From NCBI RefSeq assembly GCF_048541835.1, contig NZ_JBLEOY010000002.1, forward strand, positions 372,001-436,000: a stretch of DNA of 64,000 nt, read 5' to 3'. Shown piece by piece: positions 8,078 through 16,939 of the stretch. Source of the stretch: QIJE01 sp048541835 (lineage in GTDB: Bacteria > SZUA-79 > Acidulodesulfobacterales > Acidulodesulfobacteraceae). A program made the translations under genes and the position numbers. The stretch's first letter is position 1. Each line of letters starts with the position of its first letter. The notes below the pieces were generated by a model, which had not been told where the DNA came from, ran no database searches, and was given only the letters and a program-made list of their open reading frames with translations.

Positions 8078-10583
8078 CCTTATTTTTGCTCAATATATTA
8101 TTTGGTTTCGGTTTTAACGGCTTATCCGAATAGGTGTCTGATATGCCTATTATTGCATACTTTATAACCTCATCCATATGTTTCACCGGTATAATTTTTA
8201 AATTTTTCTTAACCAGTTGAGAAATTTCTTCCAGATCTTTTTTATTTCTTTCGGGAATCAGCACGGTTTTTATCCCCACTCTTAAAGCGGCCAAAGTTTT
8301 TTCTTTCAGTCCGCCGATAGGCAGCACGTTTCCTCTTAAAGTAATCTCTCCGGTCATAGCAATGTCTTTTCTGACCGGTTTTTTTAATAGTGCCGAAATT
8401 AAAGACGTTGCCATAGTAATTCCCGCAGACGGACCATCTTTAGGTATGGCGCCTTCCGGTATATGTATGTGTATATCGTTTTTTTCAAACGTATCCGGTT
8501 TTATGCCAATTTCATCTACTTTTGACCTTGCATAACTGATAGCGGCATGAGCGGATTCTTTCATTACGTCGCCGAGTTGACCGGTAAGGGATAATGCCCC
8601 TTTGCCTTTAACGATAACCGTTTCGATGTATAAAATTTCTCCGCCGAACGGTGTCCATGCAAGCCCCGTAGAGACCCCGATTTCATCGGTCTGCCTTCCT
8701 TCATCGGGAAGGATTTTAATAGTGCCGAGGTATTTATGTACATTTTTGTCGGTTATAACATATTTTTTAATTTTATTTTCGGCTATCAGCCTTGCAATCT
8801 TTCTGCATATCGTCCCTATTTCCCGCTCCAAGTTTCTCAAGCCTGCCTCCCGCGTATAGCCTGATATGACGGTTTTAACGGCGCTCGGTTTAAAAAGTAT
8901 ATAATCTCCCTTCAGGCCGTTCTCTTTAATTTGTCTCGGGACAAGGTATTTTTCGGCTATTTTTTCTTTCTCCTCCAGCGTATATCCTGATAGATTTATG
9001 ATTTCCATTCTATCCCTGAGCGGAGAAGGTATCGCATCCGCGACATTTGCGGTTGCGACGAACATAACGTTAGACAGATCGAATGGAACGTTTAAGTAAT
9101 GGTCTGAAAATGAAAAGTTCTGCTCCGGGTCTAATACTTCTAAGAGCGCAGAAGACGGATCTCCTCTAAAATCTGTTCCGACCTTATCGATTTCGTCTAT
9201 CATAAAAACAGGGTTGTTTGTTCCTGCTTGCTTTATTCCCTGTATAATTCTTCCGGGTAAAGCCCCCACGTAAGTTCTCCTATGCCCTCTAATTTCCGCC
9301 TCATCATGCACCCCTCCGAGAGAAATTCTGATAAATTTTCTATTCATCGCCTTTGCGATAGATTTTCCCAAAGAGGTTTTGCCGACGCCAGGAGGTCCGA
9401 TGAAGCAGAGTATCGGCCCCTTCATCTTTTTATTTAATTTTCTAACACTGAGATATTCAAGTATTCTTTCCTTTATTTTTTCTAAGTCGTAATGATCTTC
9501 GTCTAATATCTTTTTGGCAGTTTCTATGTTGAGATTGTCTTTTGTCTTTTTTGACCATGGAATATCGGTAAGCCATTCCAAATATGTCCTGATAGTAGAT
9601 GCCTCTGCAGCATCCTGATGCATTGCTTCTAATCTTGAAAGTTGTTTCTCCGCTTCTTTTAAAACATCTGACGGCATTTTCGCCGCAAGCATCTTCTCCT
9701 TCAATTCGATAATTTCCTGGGTTTTTTCATCTGTTTCGCCTAGTTCCTGTTTGATTTGTCTTAGTTGTTCTCTCAGAAAATAATCTTTCTGGGTTTTTGT
9801 CATTTCTTCCTTTGCCTGAGATTGAATCTTGGCTTGCATAGAAAGAATTTCTATCTCCCTTGCCAATATATCATTTACTCTTTTAAGCCTCTCTATTTGA
9901 TTGGTTTCTTCAAGTATTTTCTGCGATTCGTCTACCTTTAATCCCAAGTTCGATGCTACTATATCGGCAAGTCTCCCCGGATTATTTACGTTTTCTAATA
10001 TTATCAGTATATCTTGAGAAGGGAGCCTGCCTAAGGAGACATATTTCTCTAACTGTTCCTTTACGTTTCTCATAAGGGCATCCACTTCAGGAGTGATTTC
10101 GGTTATATTTTCTTCCTTTATTTTAGATACGTTTACGAGGTAGAACGGCTTTATTTGAACGTAAGTTTCTATTTTGGCTTTTAATAAACCCTGTACTAAT
10201 ATTTTAACTCTTCCGTCGGGAAGCTTTAACATTTTCATAATCATTGCGGCAACTCCCACGTCGTATATATCGTTTTGCGAGGGTTCCTCAACGATTATAT
10301 CTTTTTGAGCCGATAAAAGTATTAATCTATCCTTGGAAAGGGCTTCATCTACGGCCTTGATAGAGGCTTCTCTGCCTACAAAGAGAGGAATTATCATGAA
10401 AGGAAAAAGCACGATATCCCTGACGGGTAAAAGCGGAATAACCTCCGGCATTTGTATTTCTTCCGGTAAATCCTGCCGTTCCGTATCCTCTCCTTTTCCT
10501 ATGATGATATCGCCTATACTGCTATCGGTGCTGCCGGTTAACTCTTCAAAACCGTCTATGCCGCGCATATTAAACCTGTTCAT
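8052..10583 (-). CDS. lon: ATP-dependent protease Lon
   Basis: A soluble AAA+ serine protease that degrades misfolded and regulatory proteins. The 843 residues show, in order, an N-terminal substrate-binding domain (PLLPVRDIVLFPFM start), a coiled-coil region, the AAA+ module with Walker A GPPGVGKT near residue 395 and Walker B VFMIDEID, then the protease domain with PKDGPSAGI (catalytic serine near 717) and the downstream lysine segment. The tail is lysine-rich (KNKGDKKRKK). The first 45 residues before the conserved domain are longer than in E. coli Lon. It sits downstream of hsp20 on the same strand, so two protein-quality genes are adjacent. Confidence 0.97.
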   Translation of the reverse strand: MNRFNMRGIDGFEELTGSTDSSIGDIIIGKGEDTERQDLPEEIQMPEVIPLLPVRDIVLFPFMIIPLFVGREASIKAVDEALSKDRLILLSAQKDIIVEEPSQNDIYDVGVAAMIMKMLKLPDGRVKILVQGLLKAKIETYVQIKPFYLVNVSKIKEENITEITPEVDALMRNVKEQLEKYVSLGRLPSQDILIILENVNNPGRLADIVASNLGLKVDESQKILEETNQIERLKRVNDILAREIEILSMQAKIQSQAKEEMTKTQKDYFLREQLRQIKQELGETDEKTQEIIELKEKMLAAKMPSDVLKEAEKQLSRLEAMHQDAAEASTIRTYLEWLTDIPWSKKTKDNLNIETAKKILDEDHYDLEKIKERILEYLSVRKLNKKMKGPILCFIGPPGVGKTSLGKSIAKAMNRKFIRISLGGVHDEAEIRGHRRTYVGALPGRIIQGIKQAGTNNPVFMIDEIDKVGTDFRGDPSSALLEVLDPEQNFSFSDHYLNVPFDLSNVMFVATANVADAIPSPLRDRMEIINLSGYTLEEKEKIAEKYLVPRQIKENGLKGDYILFKPSAVKTVISGYTREAGLRNLEREIGTICRKIARLIAENKIKKYVITDKNVHKYLGTIKILPDEGRQTDEIGVSTGLAWTPFGGEILYIETVIVKGKGALSLTGQLGDVMKESAHAAISYARSKVDEIGIKPDTFEKNDIHIHIPEGAIPKDGPSAGITMATSLISALLKKPVRKDIAMTGEITLRGNVLPIGGLKEKTLAALRVGIKTVLIPERNKKDLEEISQLVKKNLKIIPVKHMDEVIKYAIIGISDTYSDKPLKPKPNNILSKNKGDKKRKKI

Positions 10584-10662
10584 ATTGTATTCCCCTGTTA
10601 ATTATGTACATTGTATGTATTTATTATCGGCACTATATAATATATAGTAGATCTCATGCCCG

Positions 10663-11121
10663 TTATGCTTTCGTTATAGGTATAACCGCTTCTGCATTTA
10701 CAAAAAGATCTCCTATTTCAAAGTTTATGCTTAAAACCCCGTTGGATAAAACAGCGTTTATATTGTCTTTGGCGGGAGCGATAGGTAATAAAATGAATTT
10801 TTCGAATCTGTCAAATTTTCTTTCTAAGCAAAAAAAATTAACGTTTGTTTTTATTTTCGGTTCCAATTTCCATCTTATTGCAAGAATATTGCCGTGAACC
10901 CCTATTGAAATATTTTCTATGGGGGTTCCAGGCAGCTCTATTTCTACCGTTAAATTACTTTTATTCATATAAATGTCGATAGGTGAGGAATTAGCCTTAA
11001 AAGAATAGGGTAAATCCTCTGACGAAAAAGGACTAAAATGATAATAAAAAAGCCTCTCTACCGCTTTTTTAAATTTTGTCATCTTTTTACTGAAACTTGC
11101 GTTTTCATCAAAAAATTCCAT
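10663..11121 (-). CDS. Small heat-shock protein (Hsp20/alpha-crystallin family)
   Basis: ATP-independent holdase chaperone of 152 residues. The alpha-crystallin domain occupies about residues 50-148, with the strand pattern SPIDIYMNKSNLTVEIELPG and a C-terminal LSNGVLSINFE segment corresponding to the conserved (A)xxxnGVL motif. It ends with VIPITKA, a possible I-x-I oligomerisation motif. galU ends 4 bases upstream of its start, and lon begins 79 bases downstream of its stop. The galU-hsp20-lon order suggests a stress-linked transcription unit, but no heat-shock promoter was identified with confidence. Confidence 0.85.
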   Translation of the reverse strand: MEFFDENASFSKKMTKFKKAVERLFYYHFSPFSSEDLPYSFKANSSPIDIYMNKSNLTVEIELPGTPIENISIGVHGNILAIRWKLEPKIKTNVNFFCLERKFDRFEKFILLPIAPAKDNINAVLSNGVLSINFEIGDLFVNAEAVIPITKA

Positions 11122-11125
11122 AATT

Positions 11126-11998
11126 CTAATCTACGCACCATTTCGATTTTTTTATAAATTCCATTAAACCGCTTTTAGTTTCATGATTTTTAAGTCCGTA
11201 AACTATTTGCGCTTTAAGCAAATCTAATTTGTCTCCTCCGTCGTACCTATCTCCTTTGAATTCAAGGGCATAAATCGGTTGAACCGAGAGGAGAGAACGG
11301 ATAGCGTCGGTAAGTTGAATTTCGCCGCCTTTTCCTGGCTTTATATCTTTCAGAAAATCAAAGATATTTGGGGTTAAAATATATCTTCCTACTATAGCAA
11401 GATTGGAAGGTGCATCTTTAAGTTCCGGTTTTTCTACAAGGTCTTCAATTTGATATAACCCGTTTTTAATCTCTTTTCCCTGTATTATTCCATATTTTGA
11501 GACATCTTTGTCTTCGACTCTCTGGACAGCCAACACGGAATACCCGTAATTTCTATATATGTCTATCATTTGTTTCATAACCGGAATATCGGAATCTATA
11601 ATATCGTCGCTTAAAACTACTGCGAACGGTTCTTCTCCGACCATATTTTGAGCGCATAAGACTGCATGCCCTAAACCTAATGCTTCTTTTTGCCTCGTAT
11701 ATGTAAGGTTAATACGGTCTGATATATCGTCTACCGATTTTAGCAAATGATGCTTCCCTTTTTCTTTTAATAAAATTTCGTGTTCTATCGATCTGTCGAA
11801 ATAATTCTCTATGGCGGTCTTACCCCTACCGGTAATAATAATAATATCGGTAATTTTTGCACTCAAACATTCTTCCACTCCATACTGTATGAGCGGTTTG
11901 TCTACCAGCACAAGCATTTCTTTCGGGATTGATTTAGTTATCGGTAAGAGTCTTGTTCCGAGACCGGCAGCCGGAAACACTGCCTTATTAATCCTCAT
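11126..11998 (-). CDS. galU: UTP-glucose-1-phosphate uridylyltransferase
   Basis: Makes UDP-glucose for surface polysaccharides. The nucleotidyltransferase signature FPAAGLGTRLLP ... KEML starts about residue 7, and the later motifs VEKP and GRYIL are present. Two starts are possible. An ATG at 12019 would put seven extra residues ahead of MRINKAVFP. I chose the ATG at 11998 because a GGAGG lies about 12 bases upstream of it inside the longer form, and because family members begin close to the nucleotide-binding loop. Translated length is then 290 residues, which is typical. Confidence 0.92.
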   Translation of the reverse strand: MRINKAVFPAAGLGTRLLPITKSIPKEMLVLVDKPLIQYGVEECLSAKITDIIIITGRGKTAIENYFDRSIEHEILLKEKGKHHLLKSVDDISDRINLTYTRQKEALGLGHAVLCAQNMVGEEPFAVVLSDDIIDSDIPVMKQMIDIYRNYGYSVLAVQRVEDKDVSKYGIIQGKEIKNGLYQIEDLVEKPELKDAPSNLAIVGRYILTPNIFDFLKDIKPGKGGEIQLTDAIRSLLSVQPIYALEFKGDRYDGGDKLDLLKAQIVYGLKNHETKSGLMEFIKKSKWCVD

Positions 11999-12026
11999 CA
12001 AAGTTAAAAACCTCCGCATATTTTGA

Positions 12027-12194
12027 AGCGATTATGAAATCAGTTTTATGTTTTCATTTAATATATCATAAATTAAAAATTTTTTAAAATTATTTATTGA
12101 GCAAATAAGCGATTATTTTTTTGATAATGTTTTAACTTTATGATAAAATATTTAGCATTGCATAAAGTAAAAGATATTATGAACATAATCGCTT
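12027..12194. repeat. Three copies of a 10-bp element AAGCGATTAT
   Basis: The 10-mer AAGCGATTAT occurs at 12027-12036 and 12107-12116 in direct orientation and as ATAATCGCTT at 12185-12194. Centre spacings are about 80 and 78 bases. All are within the galU to tRNA-Ser intergenic region, and the middle copy abuts a predicted promoter -35. They could be operator sites. Chance recurrence of a 10-mer three times in 170 bases is low even in AT-rich DNA. Confidence 0.4.
12121..12149 (+). promoter_or_regulatory. Predicted sigma-70 type promoter for tRNA-Ser
   Basis: TTGATA at 12121-12126 and TAAAAT at 12144-12149 are separated by 17 bases. Predicted transcription start is near 12156, about 90 bases before the tRNA. 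Confidence 0.45.
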
Positions 12195-12247
12195 AAATAT
12201 ATAAACGATATCTGGTAATTTTGAGATATTCGTATAGTTTATAAAAC

Positions 12248-12339
12248 GGAGAGATGGCCGAGTCCGGTTGAAGGCGATTGACTCGAAATCAATTGTAGGT
12301 GCAAGCTTACCGGGGGTTCGAATCCCTCTCTCTCCGCCA
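12248..12339 (+). tRNA. tRNA-Ser (anticodon CGA)
   Basis: The acceptor stem GGAGAGA (12248-12254) pairs with TCTCTCC (12329-12335), followed by discriminator G and an encoded CCA. The anticodon arm is ATTGA-CTCGAAA-TCAAT, giving anticodon CGA, which reads UCG serine codons. The T-arm has a GGGGG stem with loop TTCGAAT. A long variable arm (TTGTAGGTGCAAGCTTACC region) fits the class II structure of tRNA-Ser. Confidence 0.97.
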
Positions 12340-12395
12340 GCTAAAAGTAATATATTCTATTTTTGATGTAAGTTTTGTAACGGTACTGCAAGGCT

Positions 12396-12731
12396 ATGAA
12401 ATTTAAATACGATATGGAATACGTCCTAAAGATCACCGGGCTGAGTAAAGAAAATATATCGGAATTACTTGAATATTTCGATGAACTCCCTCTGGTCGCT
12501 AAACTTGAGGCTTTTTATATAAGTAAGCTCATAGAAGAAGAGGATGAATTTGCGTTTCTTCAGCACCATTTTGATAAACAAAAAATAGGCGAGTATGGGT
12601 TTTCGTTATTCATTCTTGCGGTCAACAGATTGTATTGTTTAGAAACTAAGGATGCTGCCGATAAGAATCTTTCTTCATATATGCTCAATACCATTGCGAA
12701 GATGAAAATGCTCAGGAATCAGGATGAATAA
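12396..12731 (+). CDS. Small protein of unknown function coupled to dsrN
   Basis: A 111-residue acidic, helical protein (ENISELLEYFDELPLVAKLEAF) with one cysteine and no membrane segment. I do not recognise a family. Its last 8 bases overlap the start of dsrN, which implies translational coupling, so it may act with DsrN or in sulfur metabolism. The start at ATG 12396 lacks a strong ribosome site; an internal methionine in KFKYDMEYV is an alternative. Its position 57 bases after the tRNA gene makes it the first gene of the sulfur region. Confidence 0.6.
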   Translation: MKFKYDMEYVLKITGLSKENISELLEYFDELPLVAKLEAFYISKLIEEEDEFAFLQHHFDKQKIGEYGFSLFILAVNRLYCLETKDAADKNLSSYMLNTIAKMKMLRNQDE

Positions 12732-14205
12732 TATTAAAAGCGGTATCAAGCATAGTAACAAAGGTAATGGGGTCGTTAATGGTATTTATATAGCCGCCGC
12801 GAAAAGAAATTCCGGTAAAACTACTGTCTCTATTGCATTATCTCGCCTATTTAAAAATAGAGGTTTATCCGTTCAACCGTTTAAAAAAGGCCCAGATTTT
12901 ATAGATTCGATGTGGCTCAATATTGCGTCCGGTAAAAAAATTTATAATTTGGATTTTTATTTTATGCCCAGAAATAAAATAAAAAAACATTTTTTGACGC
13001 ATTCTTTGGGTTCAGATATTAGTATCGTCGAAGGAAATCATGGATTGCACGATTCTTTAGATATGCACGGAAGGTCTTCCAATGCCGAAATGGCGAAATT
13101 ATTGGGTCTTCCTGTGATTTTCCTAATAGACGTCGGAGAGCTAAATAGGGGAGTAGTTCCGCTTATAATGGGTTTTCAGCAATTTGACAGGGACGTGAAT
13201 ATAAAAGGAATAATTCTCAACAAGGTCCATAGCAAGAGACATGAAAAAAATTTAATAAAAGCAATTCATTATTATACCGATCTAAAAATAGTGGGCAATA
13301 TTCCGAATAATTTGGAATATTCCATAAAACAAAGACACCTCGGTCTCTTATCCACTCTTTCTTCCGAAGAAAGAGAAAATTTCGTTGCAGATATGTCCTC
13401 TAAAATTTCAGATTTTATAGATACGGATAGTATTATAAAGATTTCTAAAATAGCTAAAAAATCTTGTTCCGTTGTTAAAGATTCAGCGGTTTTGCCGCCG
13501 AACAAAAATAAGAAAAGAATTACTCGGAATACCGTTAAAATAGGCATTGCTTATGACAATGCATTTAATTTTTATTATAACGAAAATATCGAAGTCCTTG
13601 AGAGATTAGGATGCGAAATAATAAAGTTTTCTCCGCTCAAGGATGCGTTTCTTCCAGACGTAGATGCATTTTATATAGGCGGTGGGTTTCCTGAAATTTT
13701 TTCAGGAGAGCTTCAAGCAAATATAAATATAAGAAGGGAAATGAAACGAAGAATAGAGGAGGGTATTCCGGTTTATGCGGAATGCGGGGGGCTCATGTAT
13801 CTATGTAAAAGCATATCTTACGAAAATAATTTTCATGAAATGGTCGGTGTAATAGACGCAAACGTGAAATTCACAAAAAAACCCAAAGGACACGGTTATA
13901 CAAAACTCAGCCCTTTTTTTTACGATAGGAAGGAAGGATTATGGTTTAATAAAATTAAGTCAATAAAGGGACATGAATTTCATCATTCGTTTATAGATAT
14001 GTCTTCCAGTATTAGTAGCGACTTAGTTTTTAACGTAAAAAAGGGTTTTGGGGTTAATGGTACGGGGGACGGCATTGCGTATAAGAATATCCTCGCCGGA
14101 TATACACATATCTATTCGGCTTCTTCTTCCGGATGGTTTAAAAACTGGGTAGCCTTCATAAAAAAAACTAAAACCGTTTTGCAAAAAAACGAGTTTTTAA
14201 CGTAA
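12724..14205 (+). CDS. dsrN: DsrN-like cobyrinate/siroheme amidase (CobB/CbiA family)
   Basis: A 493-residue ATP-dependent glutamine amidotransferase. The N-terminal P-loop domain has AAKRNSGKTTVSIA at about residues 25-38. The C-terminal class I-like glutaminase domain has the cysteine nucleophile in AECGGLMYL and a terminal GHEFHHSF histidine region. CbiA amidates the a and c side chains of cobyrinate. The homologue in dsr loci, DsrN, is thought to amidate siroheme for dissimilatory sulfite reductase. No other cobalamin gene is near, and dsrAB follows 339 bases later, so the DsrN role is favoured. A generic CbiA is the alternative. Confidence 0.8.
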   Translation: MNNIKSGIKHSNKGNGVVNGIYIAAAKRNSGKTTVSIALSRLFKNRGLSVQPFKKGPDFIDSMWLNIASGKKIYNLDFYFMPRNKIKKHFLTHSLGSDISIVEGNHGLHDSLDMHGRSSNAEMAKLLGLPVIFLIDVGELNRGVVPLIMGFQQFDRDVNIKGIILNKVHSKRHEKNLIKAIHYYTDLKIVGNIPNNLEYSIKQRHLGLLSTLSSEERENFVADMSSKISDFIDTDSIIKISKIAKKSCSVVKDSAVLPPNKNKKRITRNTVKIGIAYDNAFNFYYNENIEVLERLGCEIIKFSPLKDAFLPDVDAFYIGGGFPEIFSGELQANINIRREMKRRIEEGIPVYAECGGLMYLCKSISYENNFHEMVGVIDANVKFTKKPKGHGYTKLSPFFYDRKEGLWFNKIKSIKGHEFHHSFIDMSSSISSDLVFNVKKGFGVNGTGDGIAYKNILAGYTHIYSASSSGWFKNWVAFIKKTKTVLQKNEFLT

Positions 14206-14295
14206 TTTTATATATTTTTAATCGGATTTTTTGTTTCAATATATTTTTAGATAGAATAAAATATCGGTCATTTTTCTTGCAAAATCATTTTTTTC

Positions 14296-14325
14296 TTGAC
14301 AAAAGTTGTATGAAAGATTTATAAA
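14296..14325 (+). promoter_or_regulatory. Predicted promoter of the dsr operon
   Basis: A consensus -35 TTGACA (14296-14301) is followed 17 to 18 bases later by TTATAA/TATAAA (14319-14325). Predicted start near 14332 gives a leader of about 210 bases before dsrA. It is the best promoter match in the dsrN-dsrA gap. Confidence 0.6.
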
Positions 14326-14367
14326 TATAAAAAGTGTGATTATCGTTTAAGCCGTTCAATCTTAACA

Positions 14368-14404
14368 AATACATCATACATGTGTATGTATTGGTGGTTT
14401 TTTT
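14368..14404 (+). promoter_or_regulatory. Leader hairpin/dyad 1 with U-tract in dsrA 5' region
   Basis: AATACAT (14368-14374) pairs with ATGTATT (14386-14392). Inside lies the dyad CATACA-TG-TGTATG (14375-14388). GGTGG follows, then seven T residues (14398-14404). It may be an operator at DNA level or a weak terminator/attenuator hairpin in the leader RNA. Confidence 0.45.
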
Positions 14405-14414
14405 GTGTGTTATT

Positions 14415-14474
14415 ATGCATGTATTAATGCGCTTTAAATACGTGCATGCGTCGTTTTGATCGGTGGATTTTTTT
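14415..14474 (+). promoter_or_regulatory. Leader hairpin 2 with second GGTGG plus T7 tract
   Basis: ATGCATGTATT (14415-14425) pairs over 11 positions (one G-U) with AATACGTGCAT (14437-14447), with an 11-base loop. Fourteen bases later comes GGTGGA (14462-14467) and T7 (14468-14474), a near copy of the element after hairpin 1. Its left arm contains ATGTATT, which could instead pair with the left arm of hairpin 1. Confidence 0.45.
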
Positions 14475-14544
14475 GTATCAGTATCACACTCTTGCGTATT
14501 TTCGTATTAATTATAAATAAATTTATTCGAGGAGGTTTTTTATT

Positions 14545-15744
14545 ATGGGTAAAAAACATGAAACCCCGCTTCTTGACGAACTAAAAAAGGGAAAGTGGGT
14601 CAGTTTTGTCAGGGAAATCGAAAGAGCGGCTGAGAAGAGCGAAAGAACTGAAGACCTTTTAGGTCAGGTTGAGCAATCTTACAGGGATAAAGTTACTCAC
14701 TGGAAACATGGTGGTATGGCAGGTGTCAAGGGATACGGAGCCGGAATGGTCGGTAGATTTACCGAATTTCCTGATAAATATCCCGGTGTTAAAGAGTGTC
14801 ATTCAATGAGAATTAACCAAGTATCGGGCTTTTTTTACAATTCGGATGTTCTTAGAAAAATTGCGAATATCGCCGAGAAACATGGTGGAGGACTTTTAAA
14901 TTTACACGGTTCTACCGGAGATATCCAAGTTTTGGGTCTTAGGCAGTCCGAAGCAGAAGAAGCTTTTCAGGCATATGCAGAATTAGGATTTGATTTAGGC
15001 GGAGGCGGTTCCGATCTAAGAACTCCTTCCTGCTGCGTAGGTCAGGCAAGATGCGAGTTCGCTAATTATGATACTCTTAAGATTTGCTATGATTTAACAC
15101 AAGCGTATCAGGATGAACTACATAGGCCGCTTTTTAATTATAAATTCAAATTCAAATTTTCTGGTTGCGCTAATGACTGTGTTGCATCGGCTTCAAGGTC
15201 AGATATGGCTTTTATCGGGACGTGGAAGGATAGCATAAAAATAAATCAGGATGAAGTAAAAAATTACGTAAAGAAATTTAATGTCCAGAAGTATGTTATT
15301 GATAAATGCCCTACAAAATGCATATGGTTTGAAGAAGATAATCTCGTCATAGACGATCCTAACTGCGTTAAATGCATGCATTGTATAAATAAAATGCCTA
15401 AGGCATTGAGACCTGGAGACGAAAAAGGCGCATCTATTTTATTAGGCGCTAAAGCACCGTTAGTTACCGGTCCCAGGATGGGCATGATGTTTATTCCGTT
15501 TTACGATATTTTGGAAGACAGCAAAAATAATTATGAATGGTTGAAACAGTTGATAAGCAACATATGGGATTTCTGGGATGAATACGGCGTCACGAGAGAG
15601 AGAATAGGAGAACTTATGCAGAGGGTCGGGGTCGTAACTTTCTTAGAAGGGATAGGATTAGAACCTACACCGGAAATGGTCGATCATCCAAGAAGCAATC
15701 CGTTTATTAAATTTGAGGACGAGGAAGCGGAAGAAAACGATTGA
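14545..15744 (+). CDS. dsrA: Dissimilatory sulfite reductase alpha subunit
   Basis: DsrA with DsrB forms the cytoplasmic siroheme enzyme that interconverts sulfite and DsrC-bound or free sulfide-level sulfur. The 399 residues show the siroheme [4Fe-4S] ligand set CX5C (CVGQARC) and CX3C (CANDC) in the centre. A ferredoxin domain follows with CPTKC and CVKCMHCINKMPKALRPG. The ribosome site GAGGAGG is strong. The order dsrA-dsrB-dsrD and the DsrD partner indicate the reductive bacterial type, though reaction direction cannot be read from sequence alone. This is the first gene after the leader described above. Confidence 0.98.
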   Translation: MGKKHETPLLDELKKGKWVSFVREIERAAEKSERTEDLLGQVEQSYRDKVTHWKHGGMAGVKGYGAGMVGRFTEFPDKYPGVKECHSMRINQVSGFFYNSDVLRKIANIAEKHGGGLLNLHGSTGDIQVLGLRQSEAEEAFQAYAELGFDLGGGGSDLRTPSCCVGQARCEFANYDTLKICYDLTQAYQDELHRPLFNYKFKFKFSGCANDCVASASRSDMAFIGTWKDSIKINQDEVKNYVKKFNVQKYVIDKCPTKCIWFEEDNLVIDDPNCVKCMHCINKMPKALRPGDEKGASILLGAKAPLVTGPRMGMMFIPFYDILEDSKNNYEWLKQLISNIWDFWDEYGVTRERIGELMQRVGVVTFLEGIGLEPTPEMVDHPRSNPFIKFEDEEAEEND

Positions 15745-15819
15745 TTTCATTGATGCAGGATATAATTATTTAATCTTTATTTAATTAAAATTGTCATATA
15801 TAAATATTTGGAGGTTGTT

Positions 15820-16905
15820 ATGCCGGAAGAGGCTAAAAATAAAAGATTGACGGACATTGGTCCACATGACTTTCATGATTATTTACCACCTGTTATCAAA
15901 AAAAATTACGGCAAATGGGCATATCACGAAATTTTAGATGCCGGAAGCATGGTACATGTTGCAGAAAGCGGTGATAAATTATATACGGTAAGAGTCGGTT
16001 CTCCAAGATTGGTGAGTGGTAGTTTTGTTAGAGATTTATGTGATTTAGCGGATAAATATTGCAGTGGTTACTTAAGGTTCACTACAAGAAATAACGTTGA
16101 GTTTTTACTTGAAGATGAAAAAAATATTGAACCCCTTAAACAGGATATTGCCAAATTAGGCTTAGCCGCAGGGGGTATTGGAAATGTAGTTGCAAATATT
16201 GTTCATACACAGGGCTGGGTGCACTGTCATACTTCTGCCAGTGATGCATCCGGTGTTGTAAAATCCGTTATGGATGACTTATATGGATATTTCGTTGAAG
16301 AAAAATTGCCGGCAAAAGTTAGAATTGCTTTTGCGTGTTGTCTTAATATGTGCGGTTCGGTCGCTTCGTCCGATATTGCTATACTCGGAACGCACAGAAA
16401 GCCGCCTAGAATAAATCAGGAGAGGCTTTTAAATTTATGTGAAATACCAAGTACTATTGCGGCATGCCCGACTAATTCCATAAGACCTGATACTCAGGAC
16501 GGTAAACAGACCTTAAGGATTAATGAGGAAACCTGCGTATTTTGCGGAAGTTGTTATACGGTTTGTCCTGCGATGCCTATTGCGGACCCTGCTACTGACG
16601 GGCTTTCCATATGGGTTGGGGGTAAAGTGTCTAATGCGAGAACAAAGCCTACATTTTCAAAATTAGTTATTCCGTTCATTCCTAACGACCCGCCTAGATG
16701 GCCTAAGGTAGTTGAAGCGGTAAAGACGATATTGGATGCATACAAAGAGGGAGCGGAGTCAGGGGAAAGGGTTGTCGAATGGATAGAAAGGATCGGCTGG
16801 CCGAGGTTCTTTAAGATAACCGGGTTTAAATTTACCAAATATCATGTAGATGACTTTAGACTTGCTGAAACTACGATGAACTATTCGTCTCATACAAGGC
16901 TTTAA
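15820..16905 (+). CDS. dsrB: Dissimilatory sulfite reductase beta subunit
   Basis: Catalytic partner of DsrA, 361 residues from the ATG at 15820. An upstream in-frame TTG at 15808 overlaps the GGAGG ribosome site and is rejected. Motifs are GWVHCHTSASDASG, the cluster-binding CCLNMCGSVASSDIA, and a ferredoxin domain ETCVFCGSCYTVCPAMPIADP. Siroheme in DsrAB is bound at the subunit interface with the functional site on DsrB. It follows dsrA after 75 bases. Confidence 0.98.
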   Translation: MPEEAKNKRLTDIGPHDFHDYLPPVIKKNYGKWAYHEILDAGSMVHVAESGDKLYTVRVGSPRLVSGSFVRDLCDLADKYCSGYLRFTTRNNVEFLLEDEKNIEPLKQDIAKLGLAAGGIGNVVANIVHTQGWVHCHTSASDASGVVKSVMDDLYGYFVEEKLPAKVRIAFACCLNMCGSVASSDIAILGTHRKPPRINQERLLNLCEIPSTIAACPTNSIRPDTQDGKQTLRINEETCVFCGSCYTVCPAMPIADPATDGLSIWVGGKVSNARTKPTFSKLVIPFIPNDPPRWPKVVEAVKTILDAYKEGAESGERVVEWIERIGWPRFFKITGFKFTKYHVDDFRLAETTMNYSSHTRL

Positions 16906-16939
16906 TCTACAAATTAAAACAAACTAAGAGGAAAATATT

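Noticed and set aside
10607..10619. AT-rich dyad TACAT-TGT-ATGTA before lon, similar to the dsrA leader dyad
   Set aside because: Only a short core is shared, and such dyads arise easily in AT-rich intergenic DNA. No recurring motif could be established.
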